Position numbers and translations under genes: made by a program. Positions 30,646-40,138 of a stretch of 64,000 bases of DNA are shown piece after piece. Source of the DNA: Thalassotalea fonticola (GTDB lineage: Bacteria; Pseudomonadota; Gammaproteobacteria; Enterobacterales; Alteromonadaceae); NCBI RefSeq assembly GCF_032911225.1, contig NZ_CP136600.1, positions 4,526,001-4,590,000 of the forward strand, given 5' to 3'. Positions within the stretch are counted from its first letter, which is position 1, and each line of letters starts with the position of its first letter. A model generated the notes under the pieces. The model did not search any database, was not told where the DNA came from, and worked only from the letters and a program-made list of their open reading frames with translations.

Positions 30646-31896
30646 TTAGTGGGCAACGCCGGCCGCACCGTGTTCGTCAATTAGTTCGCCAGAAGTAAAG
30701 CGGTCGATGCTAAATGGTTTTGCTAACGGATGTGGCTCATCGTGGGCAATAGTATGGGCAAACACATGACCTGCACCAGGCGTAGCTTTGAAACCACCGG
30801 TACCCCAACCACAGTTAAAGTAGAGGCCCTTAATATGTGTTTTAGAAATAATCGGACAAGCGTCAGGGCAGGTATCAACAATACCGCCCCATGCGCGATT
30901 GAGTCGTACACGACTAAAAATTGGGAACATTTCGATAATTGCAGCAATGGTATGCTCAACGACATTGAATGAACCACGTTGACCATATCCTGTATAGCCA
31001 TCGATACCCGCACCAATGACCAAATCACCTTTATCTGATTGACTCACATACCCATGTACATGATTTGACATCACGACGGTATCCAAAATTGGTTTTAGTG
31101 GCTCTGACACCATCGCTTGCAGAGGATGTGATTCAAGCGGTAATTCCATACCAACCATTTTGGCGATCACACTTGAGTTACCCGCGGCCACACAAGCGAC
31201 CTTGCTAGCTGAGATAAAACCACGATTGGTTTCAACACCTTCTACTGCTCCATCTTTACGACGAATACCGGTTACTTCAGTTTGTTGCAATAAATCAACG
31301 CCTAATGCATCTGCCGCACGGGCAAAACCCCAAGCGACGGCATCGTGGCGCGCAGTACCTGCACGAGCTTGCCATGAAGCCCCCATTACCGGGTAACGTG
31401 CGCCTTTAGAACAATCTAAAATAGGCACCATTTCTTGTACTTGTGCGGTGGTAAGAACTTCACCATCAATGCCGTTCAGACGGTTGGCATTAACGCGACG
31501 TTCGATGTCGCGCATGTCTTGCAGCGTATGGCCAAGGTTCAATACACCACGTTGACTAAACATCAGGTTGTAGTTCAGCTCTTGGGCCAGACCTTCCCAT
31601 AGTTTTAATGAGTGTTCATATAAGTGCGACGCTTCGTCCCATAAATAGTTAGAACGTACTATGGTGGTATTACGGGCGGTATTACCACCACCAAGGTAGC
31701 CTTTTTCAATCACAGCAATGTTAGTGATACCATGTTCTTTGGCTAAGTAATAGGCTGTCGCCAGACCATGTCCACCACCACCGATGATCACTACGTCATA
31801 ATGTTTTTTGGGAGTAGGATTACTCCAAACCCGTTGCCAGTTCTCGTGGTAGCTTAACGAGTGTTTTAACAAGCCAAATCCTGAATATTGTTGCAT
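30646..31896 (-). CDS. soxB: sarcosine oxidase beta subunit
   Basis: A 416-residue flavoprotein that carries the sarcosine-oxidising site. The FAD motif is [20 protein letters not shown] near residue 35, and the DAO-family C-terminal signature is [19 protein letters not shown]. It follows glyA after 74 bp on the same strand, so the likely transcription unit is glyA-soxBDAG, perhaps with purU. Confidence 0.96.
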   Translation of the reverse strand: MQQYSGFGLLKHSLSYHENWQRVWSNPTPKKHYDVVIIGGGGHGLATAYYLAKEHGITNIAVIEKGYLGGGNTARNTTIVRSNYLWDEASHLYEHSLKLWEGLAQELNYNLMFSQRGVLNLGHTLQDMRDIERRVNANRLNGIDGEVLTTAQVQEMVPILDCSKGARYPVMGASWQARAGTARHDAVAWGFARAADALGVDLLQQTEVTGIRRKDGAVEGVETNRGFISASKVACVAAGNSSVIAKMVGMELPLESHPLQAMVSEPLKPILDTVVMSNHVHGYVSQSDKGDLVIGAGIDGYTGYGQRGSFNVVEHTIAAIIEMFPIFSRVRLNRAWGGIVDTCPDACPIISKTHIKGLYFNCGWGTGGFKATPGAGHVFAHTIAHDEPHPLAKPFSIDRFTSGELIDEHGAAGVAH

Positions 31897-31970
31897 GGTC
31901 TTACCCTTTTCTAAATTGCATTATTGGACGAACAAGGTGACCTAAATTACTTAGGTCACCGGTGTATCAA

Positions 31971-33224
31971 TTAACGATACACAGGGTTTTGGTCACATAA
32001 GTCCAACACTTTATTACGTACATCCGTAATCGTTTGTTCATTGTCAATGTCGTCTAACACATCACAAATCCAACCTGTTAGTTCAGCCGACTCATTAATA
32101 CCAAAGCCACGACTGGTGATTGCTGGTGTGCCAATGCGTAGGCCACTAGTAACAAACGGTGATTGTGGATCGTTCGGCACTGAGTTTTTATTAACTGTGA
32201 TATTGGCACGGCCTAGGGCGGCATCGGCGTCTTTACCTGTAATGCCTTTATCGATTAAATCAAGTAAAAACAAATGATTATCAGTACCACCAGAGACAAC
32301 GTTATAACCACGTTGCTGGAATACTTTTGCCATCTCACGAGCATTGTCGATGACTTGTTGCTGATACTCTACATAACCACCAGATAATGCTTCTTTAAAC
32401 GAAATTGCTTTCGCGGCGATAACGTGCATTAATGGTCCACCCTGGCCGGCAGGAAATACCGCTGAGTTTAATTTTTTGGCAAGTTCATCATTTTGTTTCG
32501 CCAAAATTAGTCCACCACGTGGGCCACGCAATGTTTTGTGGGTTGTGGTGGTAACTACATCCGCAATAGGCACTGGGTTAGGGTATAGGCCTGCTGCGAC
32601 TAAACCGGCTACGTGCGCCATATCGACAAAAAACCAAGCGCCAATGCTGTCAGCAATGTCACGAAAACGTTGCCAGTCAACAACACGTGAATATGCAGAG
32701 AAACCAGCAATGATCATTTTCGGTTGATGTTCTTTGGCAAGGCGTTCTACTTCCTCGTAGTCAATTTCACCGGTTGCTTCATTTAAACCGTACTGCACTG
32801 AGTTATATATTTTACCGGAGAAACTTACTTTCGAACCATGGGTTAAATGACCGCCATGAGCTAAACTCATACCAAGTACAGTTTCACCTGGTTTTAATAG
32901 CGCCATAAATACCGCAGCATTGGCTTGTGAACCAGAGTGCGGTTGCACATTGGCATAGTCGGCGCCGAATAACTCTTTGGCACGATCAATGGCCAGTTGC
33001 TCAATAACATCTACGTGTTCACAACCGCCGTAGTAACGTTTGGCTGGATAACCTTCAGCGTATTTGTTGGTAAGTTGAGTGCCTTGAGCTTCCATAACCC
33101 TAACACTGGTATAGTTTTCTGATGCTATCAACTCAACGTGATCTTGTTGACGCTTGTCTTCTTGCTGAATTGCTTGCCAAATGTTGTCGTCGAAGCCTGC
33201 TATTTGATCATTTTTATAAAACAT
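31971..33224 (-). CDS. glyA: serine hydroxymethyltransferase (betaine-cluster copy)
   Basis: Joins glycine and 5,10-methylene-THF to serine and THF, so it takes both products of sarcosine oxidation. The PLP lysine is in [18 protein letters not shown] (about residue 230). Length 417 is normal. Its position directly upstream of soxBDAG matches the glyA1-sox order of Pseudomonas betaine clusters. A separate housekeeping glyA elsewhere in the genome is likely but not seen here. Confidence 0.96.
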   Translation of the reverse strand: MFYKNDQIAGFDDNIWQAIQQEDKRQQDHVELIASENYTSVRVMEAQGTQLTNKYAEGYPAKRYYGGCEHVDVIEQLAIDRAKELFGADYANVQPHSGSQANAAVFMALLKPGETVLGMSLAHGGHLTHGSKVSFSGKIYNSVQYGLNEATGEIDYEEVERLAKEHQPKMIIAGFSAYSRVVDWQRFRDIADSIGAWFFVDMAHVAGLVAAGLYPNPVPIADVVTTTTHKTLRGPRGGLILAKQNDELAKKLNSAVFPAGQGGPLMHVIAAKAISFKEALSGGYVEYQQQVIDNAREMAKVFQQRGYNVVSGGTDNHLFLLDLIDKGITGKDADAALGRANITVNKNSVPNDPQSPFVTSGLRIGTPAITSRGFGINESAELTGWICDVLDDIDNEQTITDVRNKVLDLCDQNPVYR

Positions 33225-33334
33225 TTCACTTCCTTTGCGTCAAAACACGCCGTAGTTTATTTATTGAGGTTAGATTCGATACTAGCTTGCAATATAGGGG
33301 GTAACCATTCCGCTAACGTCTTGGTTACATCTAT

Positions 33335-33362
33335 TTACGACATAAAAATTAACGTCGTAATT
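33335..33362. promoter_or_regulatory. operator-like inverted repeat upstream of glyA-sox
   Basis: TTACGAC (33335-33341) and GTCGTAA (33354-33360) are exact 7-bp inverted arms, 12 bp apart, about 110 bp before the glyA start. It belongs to the CGACA/TGTCG element family found in other betaine promoters of the window. A GbdR-type target is inferred. Confidence 0.45.
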
Positions 33363-33433
33363 GAACTATAAATCGCATCTCTAATTGTTTGATATGTGTA
33401 TCGGTTATCAAGTTTTATGCCGTTTTGGCAAAG

Positions 33434-34531
33434 TTAATATTCAACCGAAACGTCGCCCTGAGGTACACTACAACAGCTTAAAATGTAACCATCAGCAACA
33501 TCTTCATCTGTGATGCCACCGTTATGTGACATTACTACTTCACCTTGAGTTTTTTTAACTTTACAGGTGCCACATATGCCCATACCGCAGGCTTTAGGGA
33601 TGTGCAGGCCAACTTTTGAGGCGGCCGAATGAACCGTGTCACCTGATTTGATTTTGACTATTTTACCGGTCTTGCTAAATTCAACTTCGAGTAGGTCATT
33701 ATCATCAATTGATACTCCTGCGGCATTTTCGGCTTGCTGTTCGGCGTCAAGTTTTGCTTCTTCTGGTGGCGCACCAAAACTTTCTTCATGGTAGTTCGCC
33801 ATGTCAAACCCGAGACGTTCGAGCATTTTTTTAACTGCCGTCATATAAGGCGTTGGCCCACAACAATATACTGTGCGGTCCATGAAGTCTGGTGCGATTA
33901 TTCGTAGCTTATGCTCATCGAAGAAACCGGTAAAACCGCTCCAGCTTTCGCCAATGTCATATTTCTCACAAATTAAATTGAGATTGAAGTTAGTTATTCT
34001 GGAATCCATGTACTCAAGTTCGCGACGATAAATGATGTCGCTAGGAGTGCGGGCACTGTGGGCAAAGATCATATCGACTTCACCATTGGTATCAAACCAC
34101 CAACGAGCCATTGACATCACCGGTGTAATACCAACTCCTCCAGAGAGTAATAAAACTTTTTCTGCACTGATATCAATACAGTTGAAGATACCTACAGGGC
34201 CATGTACTGCAATTTGATCACCTTGTTGAAGGTTGTCGTGCAGCCAATTTGAAACTTGCCCTCCTGGTGCACGCTTTACTGTGATTGAAAAACTGTAAGG
34301 AACCGAAGGCGATGACGAAATAGTGTAACTACGTAATACCTGAACGTCATCGATCTCTAATTCTAGGGTTACGAATTGGCCTGGTTTGAAAAAATGCATC
34401 ACTGGCTTAGTACTGGCAAAACAATAAGTGCGTACATCAATGGTTTCGTCAATCACTTTGACGCATACGACGTCGTGACGACCATTTGTCCATGCTTGAG
34501 TGTTAACGGCTTGCTGAAAGGTATTTGTCAT
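33434..34531 (-). CDS. gbcB: glycine betaine monooxygenase reductase GbcB
   Basis: Passes electrons from NAD(P)H to the Rieske oxygenase GbcA. It is a 365-residue reductase with an FAD domain (VLRSYTISSSPS), a nucleotide domain (LLSGGVGITPVMSMA, YCCGPTPYMTAVK) and a C-terminal plant-type [2Fe-2S] domain (CGMGICGTCKVKK ... SCCSVPQGD). The start at 34531 (MTNTFQQAV) is preferred; the frame runs 99 bp further upstream, but that stretch holds operator-like sequence. It is divergent from gbcA. Confidence 0.92.
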   Translation of the reverse strand: MTNTFQQAVNTQAWTNGRHDVVCVKVIDETIDVRTYCFASTKPVMHFFKPGQFVTLELEIDDVQVLRSYTISSSPSVPYSFSITVKRAPGGQVSNWLHDNLQQGDQIAVHGPVGIFNCIDISAEKVLLLSGGVGITPVMSMARWWFDTNGEVDMIFAHSARTPSDIIYRRELEYMDSRITNFNLNLICEKYDIGESWSGFTGFFDEHKLRIIAPDFMDRTVYCCGPTPYMTAVKKMLERLGFDMANYHEESFGAPPEEAKLDAEQQAENAAGVSIDDNDLLEVEFSKTGKIVKIKSGDTVHSAASKVGLHIPKACGMGICGTCKVKKTQGEVVMSHNGGITDEDVADGYILSCCSVPQGDVSVEY

Positions 34532-34598
34532 AATAAAAGGCCTGAATATTATATTTATGGTCATACAATAGCTTTGAGTGCTTATTTGCCGCTTAACT

Positions 34599-34625
34599 AA
34601 AAACGACATTGATATAGTCGTTTTT
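34599..34625. promoter_or_regulatory. operator-like palindrome in the gbcA/gbcB promoter region
   Basis: AAAAACGAC (34599-34607) and GTCGTTTTT (34617-34625) are perfect 9-bp inverted arms with a 9-bp spacer. AGTCGTTTTT recurs at 34719-34728. It fits the CGACA/TGTCG element family, probably for the betaine regulator. Confidence 0.5.
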
Positions 34626-34659
34626 GCCATATCAAGTCTTCATCCTGCTGATGTAAATG

Positions 34660-34673
34660 TTGATCTAGATCAA
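34660..34673. promoter_or_regulatory. FNR-type box, gbcA/gbcB
   Basis: TTGATCTAGATCAA is a perfect palindrome matching the FNR consensus TTGAT-N4-ATCAA. It lies about 200 bp before gbcA and 130 bp before gbcB. Confidence 0.65.
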
Positions 34674-34821
34674 TTTCTTTAGGAATTACTATTTTTGGTC
34701 GGTATTAATAAGTTTTTAAGTCGTTTTTAGATAAATCGATTGACGCGGTGGGACTCAATATCTTAACCAAGAAAGAATGCGAACATCTCGTTGGTTTAAG
34801 TTGTTCATTATCTAAATAAAC

Positions 34822-34843
34822 ATCGACATCAAGTGTTGTCGAT
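34822..34843. promoter_or_regulatory. operator-like inverted repeat before gbcA
   Basis: ATCGACA (34822-34828) and TGTCGAT (34837-34843) are exact inverted arms 8 bp apart, 24 bp before the gbcA ATG. A site this close to the start could act on the promoter or on the leader mRNA. Confidence 0.5.
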
Positions 34844-34866
34844 TATTAAGCATTAAGGAATTATTC

Positions 34867-36141
34867 ATGACATGTTCACATGAACAACAAAATTTACTGG
34901 TTACTTCAGAAAGTCAGTCGGCAAAGGCCGTTGCTGATACATTAGAAAGGCATCCAATAACTTTTTCTTTACCACAGCAGTTTTATACCGATGCAGATGT
35001 TTTTCAGGTAGAAATGGAACAAATTTTTTACAAGGAATGGTTGTTTGTCGGCATTACTGGGGAAATCCCGGACAATGGCAATTTTATTACTTTAGATATT
35101 GGTGATAATCCGATCACCGTGATAAGAGATCAAAATGGTGAAGTGCGCGCTTTTCATAATACCTGTCGCCACCGCGGCTCTAAAATTTGCTTAGTTAAAC
35201 AAGGGAAAGTACCTAAGTTAGTATGTCCTTATCATCAATGGACTTACGAATTAGATGGCGATTTACTCTTTGCCGGTACAGAAATGGGCGATGATTTCGA
35301 TAAGAATGATTATGGTCTGCATAAAGTTAATTGTCGCGTTGCTGGTGGTTATATTTTTGTTTCGCTAAGTGATAACCCAACTAATATTGATGGCTTCTTT
35401 GACGATTTAACTCATTACCTGGAACCTTATGATTTAGATAATTGTAAGGTCGCCGTCGAAAGTACCTTAATTGAAGATGCTAACTGGAAGTTAGTGATTG
35501 AGAATAACCGTGAATGTTACCATTGTAACGGTAACCACCCAGAATTATTGAATACTTTACTAGAGTGGGACGACACCGAAGATCCACGCGCAAGTGATGA
35601 ATTTAAAGCACAAGTAGCGGCCAAACAAGCAATGTGGGAAGAAGAAGGCATTCCTTATAAGCATGTTTCTCATGGTCATGGCTTACGTAACCGTATAGTT
35701 CGAATGCCGTTACTCGAAGGAACCGTGTCGATGACGATTGATGGTAAAGCGGGTTGTAAAAAATTAATGGGCCGTATTAAAAACCCAGATCTGGGCTCAA
35801 TGCGAATTTTACATCTACCAAATTCGTGGAATCACGCGATGGCAGATCATTTAATTGCTTTTCAGGTACTGCCGCTAGGACCGCAAAAAACACAAGTAAC
35901 CACTAAGTGGTTAGTTCATAAAGACGCAGTGGAAGGTGTTGATTATGACGTAGAACACCTACGCCGAGTTTGGGACGCAACCAATGAACAAGATCGAACG
36001 TTAGCTGAAAACAACCAAAAAGGGATTAATTCTAAGGCTTATCAGCCAGGACCTTACTCAACCACTTATGAGTTCGGTGTGGTTAATTTCATCGATTGGT
36101 TTAGCGATACTATGCAAAAAAACATCAACTCTTCATCTTAA
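34867..36141 (+). CDS. gbcA: glycine betaine monooxygenase oxygenase GbcA
   Basis: Rieske non-haem iron oxygenase that demethylates glycine betaine to dimethylglycine, releasing formaldehyde. The Rieske ligands are C100 and H102 (CRHRG) and C120 and H123 (CPYHQW). The mononuclear iron histidines are in ENNRECYHCNGNHPEL (H219 and H224), with a likely Asp in HAMADHLIAF near 350. Length 424 is typical. An AAGGAATT ribosome site precedes the ATG. It is divergently transcribed from its reductase gbcB. Confidence 0.94.
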   Translation: MTCSHEQQNLLVTSESQSAKAVADTLERHPITFSLPQQFYTDADVFQVEMEQIFYKEWLFVGITGEIPDNGNFITLDIGDNPITVIRDQNGEVRAFHNTCRHRGSKICLVKQGKVPKLVCPYHQWTYELDGDLLFAGTEMGDDFDKNDYGLHKVNCRVAGGYIFVSLSDNPTNIDGFFDDLTHYLEPYDLDNCKVAVESTLIEDANWKLVIENNRECYHCNGNHPELLNTLLEWDDTEDPRASDEFKAQVAAKQAMWEEEGIPYKHVSHGHGLRNRIVRMPLLEGTVSMTIDGKAGCKKLMGRIKNPDLGSMRILHLPNSWNHAMADHLIAFQVLPLGPQKTQVTTKWLVHKDAVEGVDYDVEHLRRVWDATNEQDRTLAENNQKGINSKAYQPGPYSTTYEFGVVNFIDWFSDTMQKNINSSS

Positions 36142-36155
36142 ATGGTTAGTCTGAT

Positions 36156-36182
36156 AAAGGCGTTAATAAACGCCTTTTGATT
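36156..36182 (+). terminator. terminator of gbcA
   Basis: AAAGGCGTT (36156-36164) pairs with AACGCCTTT (36169-36177) around AATA, with a short T run. A second terminator follows at 36238. Confidence 0.75.
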
Positions 36183-36237
36183 AAAAATATGGTTATACTT
36201 TTTTAACTTTGTTATGGGGTAAATCACAGTTCGCCCT

Positions 36238-36270
36238 AAAATCCAGTGATATAATCACTGGATTTTTTTT
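36238..36270 (+). terminator. second, stronger terminator after gbcA
   Basis: AAAATCCAGTGAT (36238-36250) pairs perfectly with 36254-36266 around ATA and leads into an eight-T tract. Two terminators in tandem insulate gbcA from the BCCT gene. Confidence 0.85.
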
Positions 36271-36359
36271 CTTCAGGGAGGAATGTTTTAACCTCCTTAC
36301 AGAACTCTTACTTATGTTAAATCATTTTAAACTTTCTATAAGTCGGTACATGTCATCTG

Positions 36360-36392
36360 GGTGTCGCATTTAGATAGTTTGATCTAAATCAA
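36360..36392 (+). promoter_or_regulatory. TGTCG element and FNR-type box, BCCT gene
   Basis: GGTGTCGCATT (36360-36370) is identical to an 11-mer before the dgc operon (51482-51492). Nine bases later is an FNR-type box, TTGATCTAAATCAA (36379-36392). Both lie about 215-245 bp before the BCCT start. Confidence 0.55.
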
Positions 36393-36459
36393 CTCTGACT
36401 TAATGGAATCAGTTGGTGTTTTCAGCCATTAAGTTGGCTACATATGTGTATTTTAAGTG

Positions 36460-36482
36460 TGACTCAAACTATAATTGAGTCA
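36460..36482. promoter_or_regulatory. 8-bp-arm palindrome before the BCCT gene
   Basis: TGACTCAA (36460-36467) and TTGAGTCA (36475-36482) are perfect inverted arms with a 7-bp spacer, about 125 bp before the start codon. It could be an operator; no known regulator consensus was recognised. Confidence 0.4.
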
Positions 36483-36529
36483 TTAACTTTTAATAATAAA
36501 TGTGAGTGAACACCCTTCATCCAGATGGT

Positions 36530-36560
36530 TATAAACTGGTAGCCTAACTAACAGTTTATA
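36530..36560 (+). other. leader hairpin before the BCCT gene
   Basis: TATAAACTG (36530-36538) pairs with CAGTTTATA (36552-36560). The hairpin ends 46 bp before the ATG and has no T tract, so it may be part of the leader mRNA or a second operator. Confidence 0.4.
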
Positions 36561-36606
36561 GACATCTTTACTTTTACTTATAACAACTAAAAAAAGGTGG
36601 TTTATC

Positions 36607-38199
36607 ATGGTGGCGAATCATGGTCTGTTAAAAGGCATGAATCCAGTTTCAACACTTGTATCGATGGCAATTATCATGCTGTTTGTTTTGGCCGGTGTAT
36701 TTTTTACCGAACAATCGGCAACGGTATTTAATGCGATATCAGGTTGGATCTTGGCTTATCTTAAATGGTATTACATTGGCATTGTCGCAATATTCTTATT
36801 TTTCTGTATCTGGCTGGCATTTAGTCGCTACGGTAACTTACGTTTAGGTGATGATGACTCAACACCTGAATATAGTAACTTTTCCTGGTTTGCAATGCTG
36901 TTTAGTGCCGGAATGGGGATAGGTTTAGTGTTTTGGTCTATTGCCGAACCTATTTACCACTTTCAAAGTAATCCGTTTATCACTGAGGGATTAACCGCGG
37001 AAGCGGCACAAGTTGCTATGCGTCTGACCTTTTTCCATTGGGGACTTCACCCATGGGCAATTTATGTAATTGTTGGTTTGTCGTTATCTTATTTTTCTTA
37101 TCGAAAGAAGCTACCTTTGACCATCCGCTCTGCACTTTACCCGTTAATTGGCGATAAAATGTATGGACCTGTTGGTCATGCGGTTGATGTGCTTGCTGTA
37201 TTTGGTACCGTATTTGGTGTAGCAACGTCGTTAGGTTTAGGGGTTACTCAAATGAACACCGGCCTTAATACCATGTTTGGTATGGACGTGTCTCTTGGTA
37301 ATCAAATTATGCTTATTGCCGTTATTTCCGCTGTAGCAACAATCTCTGTAGTATCAGGTGTTGGTAAAGGTGTGAAAATTTTATCGGAAGTAAATATGTG
37401 GCTAACGATTGGTATTTTAGTGTTTTTACTTTGTTTTGGTCCTACTCGTTATTTACTTGGCAGCTTACTGCAAAATACCGGCGATTATTTAGGGAATGTA
37501 TTATCTCTAAGTACATGGACTGATGCGAACGACAACAGTCAGTGGCAATCTTGGTGGACCGCATTTTATTGGGGCTGGTGGATGGCCTGGGCACCATTTG
37601 TAGGTATGTTTATTGCGCGTATTTCTAAAGGTCGCACTATTCGTGAGTTTATTGTTGGCGTATTGCTGGTACCAACCATGCTAGGTTTTGTTTGGTTAAC
37701 TTTGTTCGGTAGCACTGCTATTTATCTAGAGTTGTTCCATCAAATTACCAATGAAGCGGGTGAGGTGGTTGCGGCTGTTGGACAAGCGGGCATTGTTGAC
37801 GCAGTTAAGGCTGATGTAACCCAAGCCTTGTATGTGACGTTAGACAAGCTTGATGCTGGCTTTATCGGTACTATCGCGGCATTCCTGGCAACTCTGTTGA
37901 TTGCCACATATTTCATTACCTCATCAGATTCTGGCACCTTAGTAGTCACTACGATTTTATCAATGGGTGATTCACACCCACCAACCAGTCATCGAGTATT
38001 CTGGGGCTTGGGTGAAGGTGCTGTTGCTGCCATATTATTAATGGTTGGCGGGTTAAAGGCTCTGCAAACAGCCTCAATTACCGCAGCACTACCATTCTCA
38101 TTTGTGATGATAATTATGATGTGGGGTTTGATAAGGTCGCTGAAGCAGGAGGGGGTGGTCCCTTTGGTACATCGCCAATCTAAACTAAGTAGTACCTAA
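36607..38199 (+). CDS. BCCT-family betaine transporter
   Basis: A 530-residue betaine/choline/carnitine-family carrier with about twelve membrane helices. The family signature is in WWMAWAPFVGMFIARISKGRTIREF, with tryptophans that form the aromatic box for trimethylammonium groups. The GMGIGLVFWSIAEPIYHF segment at about residue 105 is also typical. It has a short N-terminal tail and no long osmosensory C-terminal domain, which suits uptake for catabolism rather than osmotic control. AAGGTGG precedes the ATG. Glycine betaine is the inferred substrate, from context. Confidence 0.92.
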   Translation: MVANHGLLKGMNPVSTLVSMAIIMLFVLAGVFFTEQSATVFNAISGWILAYLKWYYIGIVAIFLFFCIWLAFSRYGNLRLGDDDSTPEYSNFSWFAMLFSAGMGIGLVFWSIAEPIYHFQSNPFITEGLTAEAAQVAMRLTFFHWGLHPWAIYVIVGLSLSYFSYRKKLPLTIRSALYPLIGDKMYGPVGHAVDVLAVFGTVFGVATSLGLGVTQMNTGLNTMFGMDVSLGNQIMLIAVISAVATISVVSGVGKGVKILSEVNMWLTIGILVFLLCFGPTRYLLGSLLQNTGDYLGNVLSLSTWTDANDNSQWQSWWTAFYWGWWMAWAPFVGMFIARISKGRTIREFIVGVLLVPTMLGFVWLTLFGSTAIYLELFHQITNEAGEVVAAVGQAGIVDAVKADVTQALYVTLDKLDAGFIGTIAAFLATLLIATYFITSSDSGTLVVTTILSMGDSHPPTSHRVFWGLGEGAVAAILLMVGGLKALQTASITAALPFSFVMIIMMWGLIRSLKQEGVVPLVHRQSKLSST

Positions 38200-38230
38200 C
38201 TACGATTTCAGATTGGTTGTTTAATGATTG

Positions 38231-38265
38231 AAAAGCCAGAGCAGTAACATGCTCTGGCTTTTTTC
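38231..38265 (+). terminator. terminator of the BCCT gene
   Basis: A perfect 13-bp stem, AAAAGCCAGAGCA (38231-38243) with 38250-38262, runs into a T tract. Confidence 0.88.
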
Positions 38266-38491
38266 ACTTCAAGGATGAAGTGATGCAAACTGCTTTGATA
38301 GCATGTCCATTGTTTCTTATCCGTCTCTTAAGTGCGATTAACTGAAATAGAAAAAATACACCGTCATATAAAGGTTTTGTCAATTAATACAAGCAGAAAA
38401 TGCAATTTTCGGATCGTATTTCTTAAAGTCACTACAAAGTGACTCATATCATGAGTCACTTAGAGCTTACTTTATATTAAGATCTACTAAA

Positions 38492-39046
38492 TCAGGCAAG
38501 AACCTTCATGCCAAGAGCTTTAATATTCATGACCCAAGGATGGTGATACTCTTCAAAACCTGTAATCTTTGGTGGTGGAAAGCTCTGATCTGCGAAAGTG
38601 CCGATTTTGATTCCAATACGAGAATTATCTGTATCTGCCGTGTAGTAAACTGTCGATGCGCATTCTGGGCAGAAATAGTATGTAGCGCCCTGATCGGCAC
38701 AAGTTCGATATGGAACTGGCTTATCTCCAGGAAACTTCCATGTAGAAGATTTACCTTGAATTGTTAACTCTTCACGGGGAAATCTCGCTTGCACGCTAAA
38801 AGCACTACCTGATTGTTTTTGACATAAGTAGCAATGACATAAGGAAACACGTTCAGGGTCAGGACCAACATGCGTTACAGTTAACTGCCCACAATTACAT
38901 GAAGCTGTACGCGTTTTTATTGAAGTATCACGAGTTTCTTCCTTAGTAGGAGAAACTCCTGCTCTAACATTAGCAGCTATTAATGCCGAGCCTAAGAGAG
39001 AAGCCCCTCCAGCCAATAGAGTTCGTCGAGTAAGTTTTTTTGTCAT
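38492..39046 (-). CDS. TAT-exported GFA/CENP-V-type protein
   Basis: A 184-residue protein with a twin-arginine leader (TRRTLLAGG, R7-R8, then a hydrophobic stretch to about residue 29) fused to a GFA domain. All seven family zinc cysteines are present: C50 and C52, C70, C72 and C75, C126 and C129. The founding member, Gfa of Paracoccus, was described as speeding the formaldehyde-glutathione reaction, a role since disputed. A periplasmic GFA protein among formaldehyde-producing genes is notable, but its substrate is unknown. AAAAGG precedes the ATG. Confidence 0.82.
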   Translation of the reverse strand: MTKKLTRRTLLAGGASLLGSALIAANVRAGVSPTKEETRDTSIKTRTASCNCGQLTVTHVGPDPERVSLCHCYLCQKQSGSAFSVQARFPREELTIQGKSSTWKFPGDKPVPYRTCADQGATYYFCPECASTVYYTADTDNSRIGIKIGTFADQSFPPPKITGFEEYHHPWVMNIKALGMKVLA

Positions 39047-39383
39047 TGAAAATTACCTTTTATCTTAATGAGAACTTAAGCTCTAAATGTATTATCTCCA
39101 GTAAAGTATTGGTGACAATTACTGTAGATTACCTCTGCTCAAAGTATCATCAATTTATTAAAAAGTGATAGTTCACATCACAATAGCTAAGTATAGTATA
39201 AGTATTGTGAATTTAGACATTTATATCGGTCAACGATTGAACGGTAGTTGTTCGCCCTCAGCGGCCCGTGAGCGAACAGGATAAGTTGAATATTTCATTA
39301 ATTAAGTTAGATAAAACTACTTTAAAAGTAACAAATAGTGCTAAATATTTTCTGTAATTACAACACAGCTGCATTCGTAACTG
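39047..39383. other. intergenic stretch without a gene
   Basis: No coding frame was recognised. GTTCGC at 39249-39254 and GCGAAC near 39274 bound a bulged hairpin with additional CTCA/TGAG pairing. The region probably held the toxin gene once paired with the antitoxin at 39397. Confidence 0.35.
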
Positions 39384-39404
39384 TTATCTCCAAATTTTAG
39401 GCAT
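39384..39404 (-). pseudogene. six-codon remnant at the toxin position
   Basis: An ATG overlaps the antitoxin stop (ATGCCTAA) in the layout usual for coupled toxin-antitoxin pairs, but the frame reads only MPKIWR and then stops. No continuation was seen in the DNA that follows. Confidence 0.35.
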
Positions 39405-39603
39405 CTTCCTCGTGCATTTGGCCGTCGACCAGTGTCATTTGTTGTACGAATTCTTCGTCATGTTTTACCAGCCTATAGCTTCCGTCAAACATATTTTCTA
39501 GAAAGATGTTTTCTCCTTTATTGGTCTGTAACTGGTTGAGCACTTCTTGTGGTAGTTCTACTCCCAAGCCCTTGCCGACAGCTCGTATCTTAAGTTCAAT
39601 CAT
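39397..39603 (-). CDS. AbrB/MazE-like antitoxin, apparently orphan
   Basis: A 68-residue protein with the swapped-hairpin AbrB/MazE fold: an N-terminal VGKGLGVELPQEVLNQL segment and a strand-rich middle, then an acidic tail (QMHEEDA) that would bind a toxin. This size class usually precedes a Doc/Fic-type or MazF toxin. AAGAGG precedes the ATG. No intact toxin gene follows, so it may now act only as a DNA-binding protein or protect against a toxin encoded elsewhere. Confidence 0.75.
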   Translation of the reverse strand: MIELKIRAVGKGLGVELPQEVLNQLQTNKGENIFLENMFDGSYRLVKHDEEFVQQMTLVDGQMHEEDA

Positions 39604-40138
39604 TTTTTAACCTCTTAAGCAATTATATCCTCAGAGTTGTACCTGTCTTTTGATGACAAGATACTATAACTTAAATTGTAGTTGTTCAATTTCATTGGTA
39701 CAAGTCTATGCAGCTGAATAGGTGTCACATAAAAATAGCATTATGAGTGCTATTGTACCTTTTGCAGCAAATGGTAGTTTGACGAAACTTATTTAAAAGT
39801 GGGCGGCTATAATGAGCGATCCGCGGAAGTAATATCACGACACACTAAATCTACTTATAGTACTCAGTCTACCCGTGATGTTTTGCACGGGATCTCACTC
39901 TAGCTTAGCCCTTAAGTAAGAAATTACTTAGGGGCTTCTTCTATTATATGACGGTACTTTTTAACGATCTATGCTGTAACTGACAATGGCGCTGAAGGGA
40001 CGGATGCCTTTCAATGGAATTTAAGAAAGGTAGTCCCATTTTTCTTGTCAAAAACTTAAAATGTAATATGATTTTTATTCAAATGTAATCTTTAAACAAT
40101 TAGCGCTAATAGAGCCAAATTATCTGACTTGGTATAAA
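39604..40138. other. 535-bp intergenic region with hairpins
   Basis: No gene is seen. It holds ATAGCA/TGCTAT near 39739-39757, CCCGTG (39872-39877) with CACGGG (39886-39891), and a 13-bp stem of AGCCCTTAAGTAA (39907-39919) with its complement at 39924-39936 around a GAAA loop. The last has only a weak T-rich tail and could end a short transcript on +. Confidence 0.45.
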
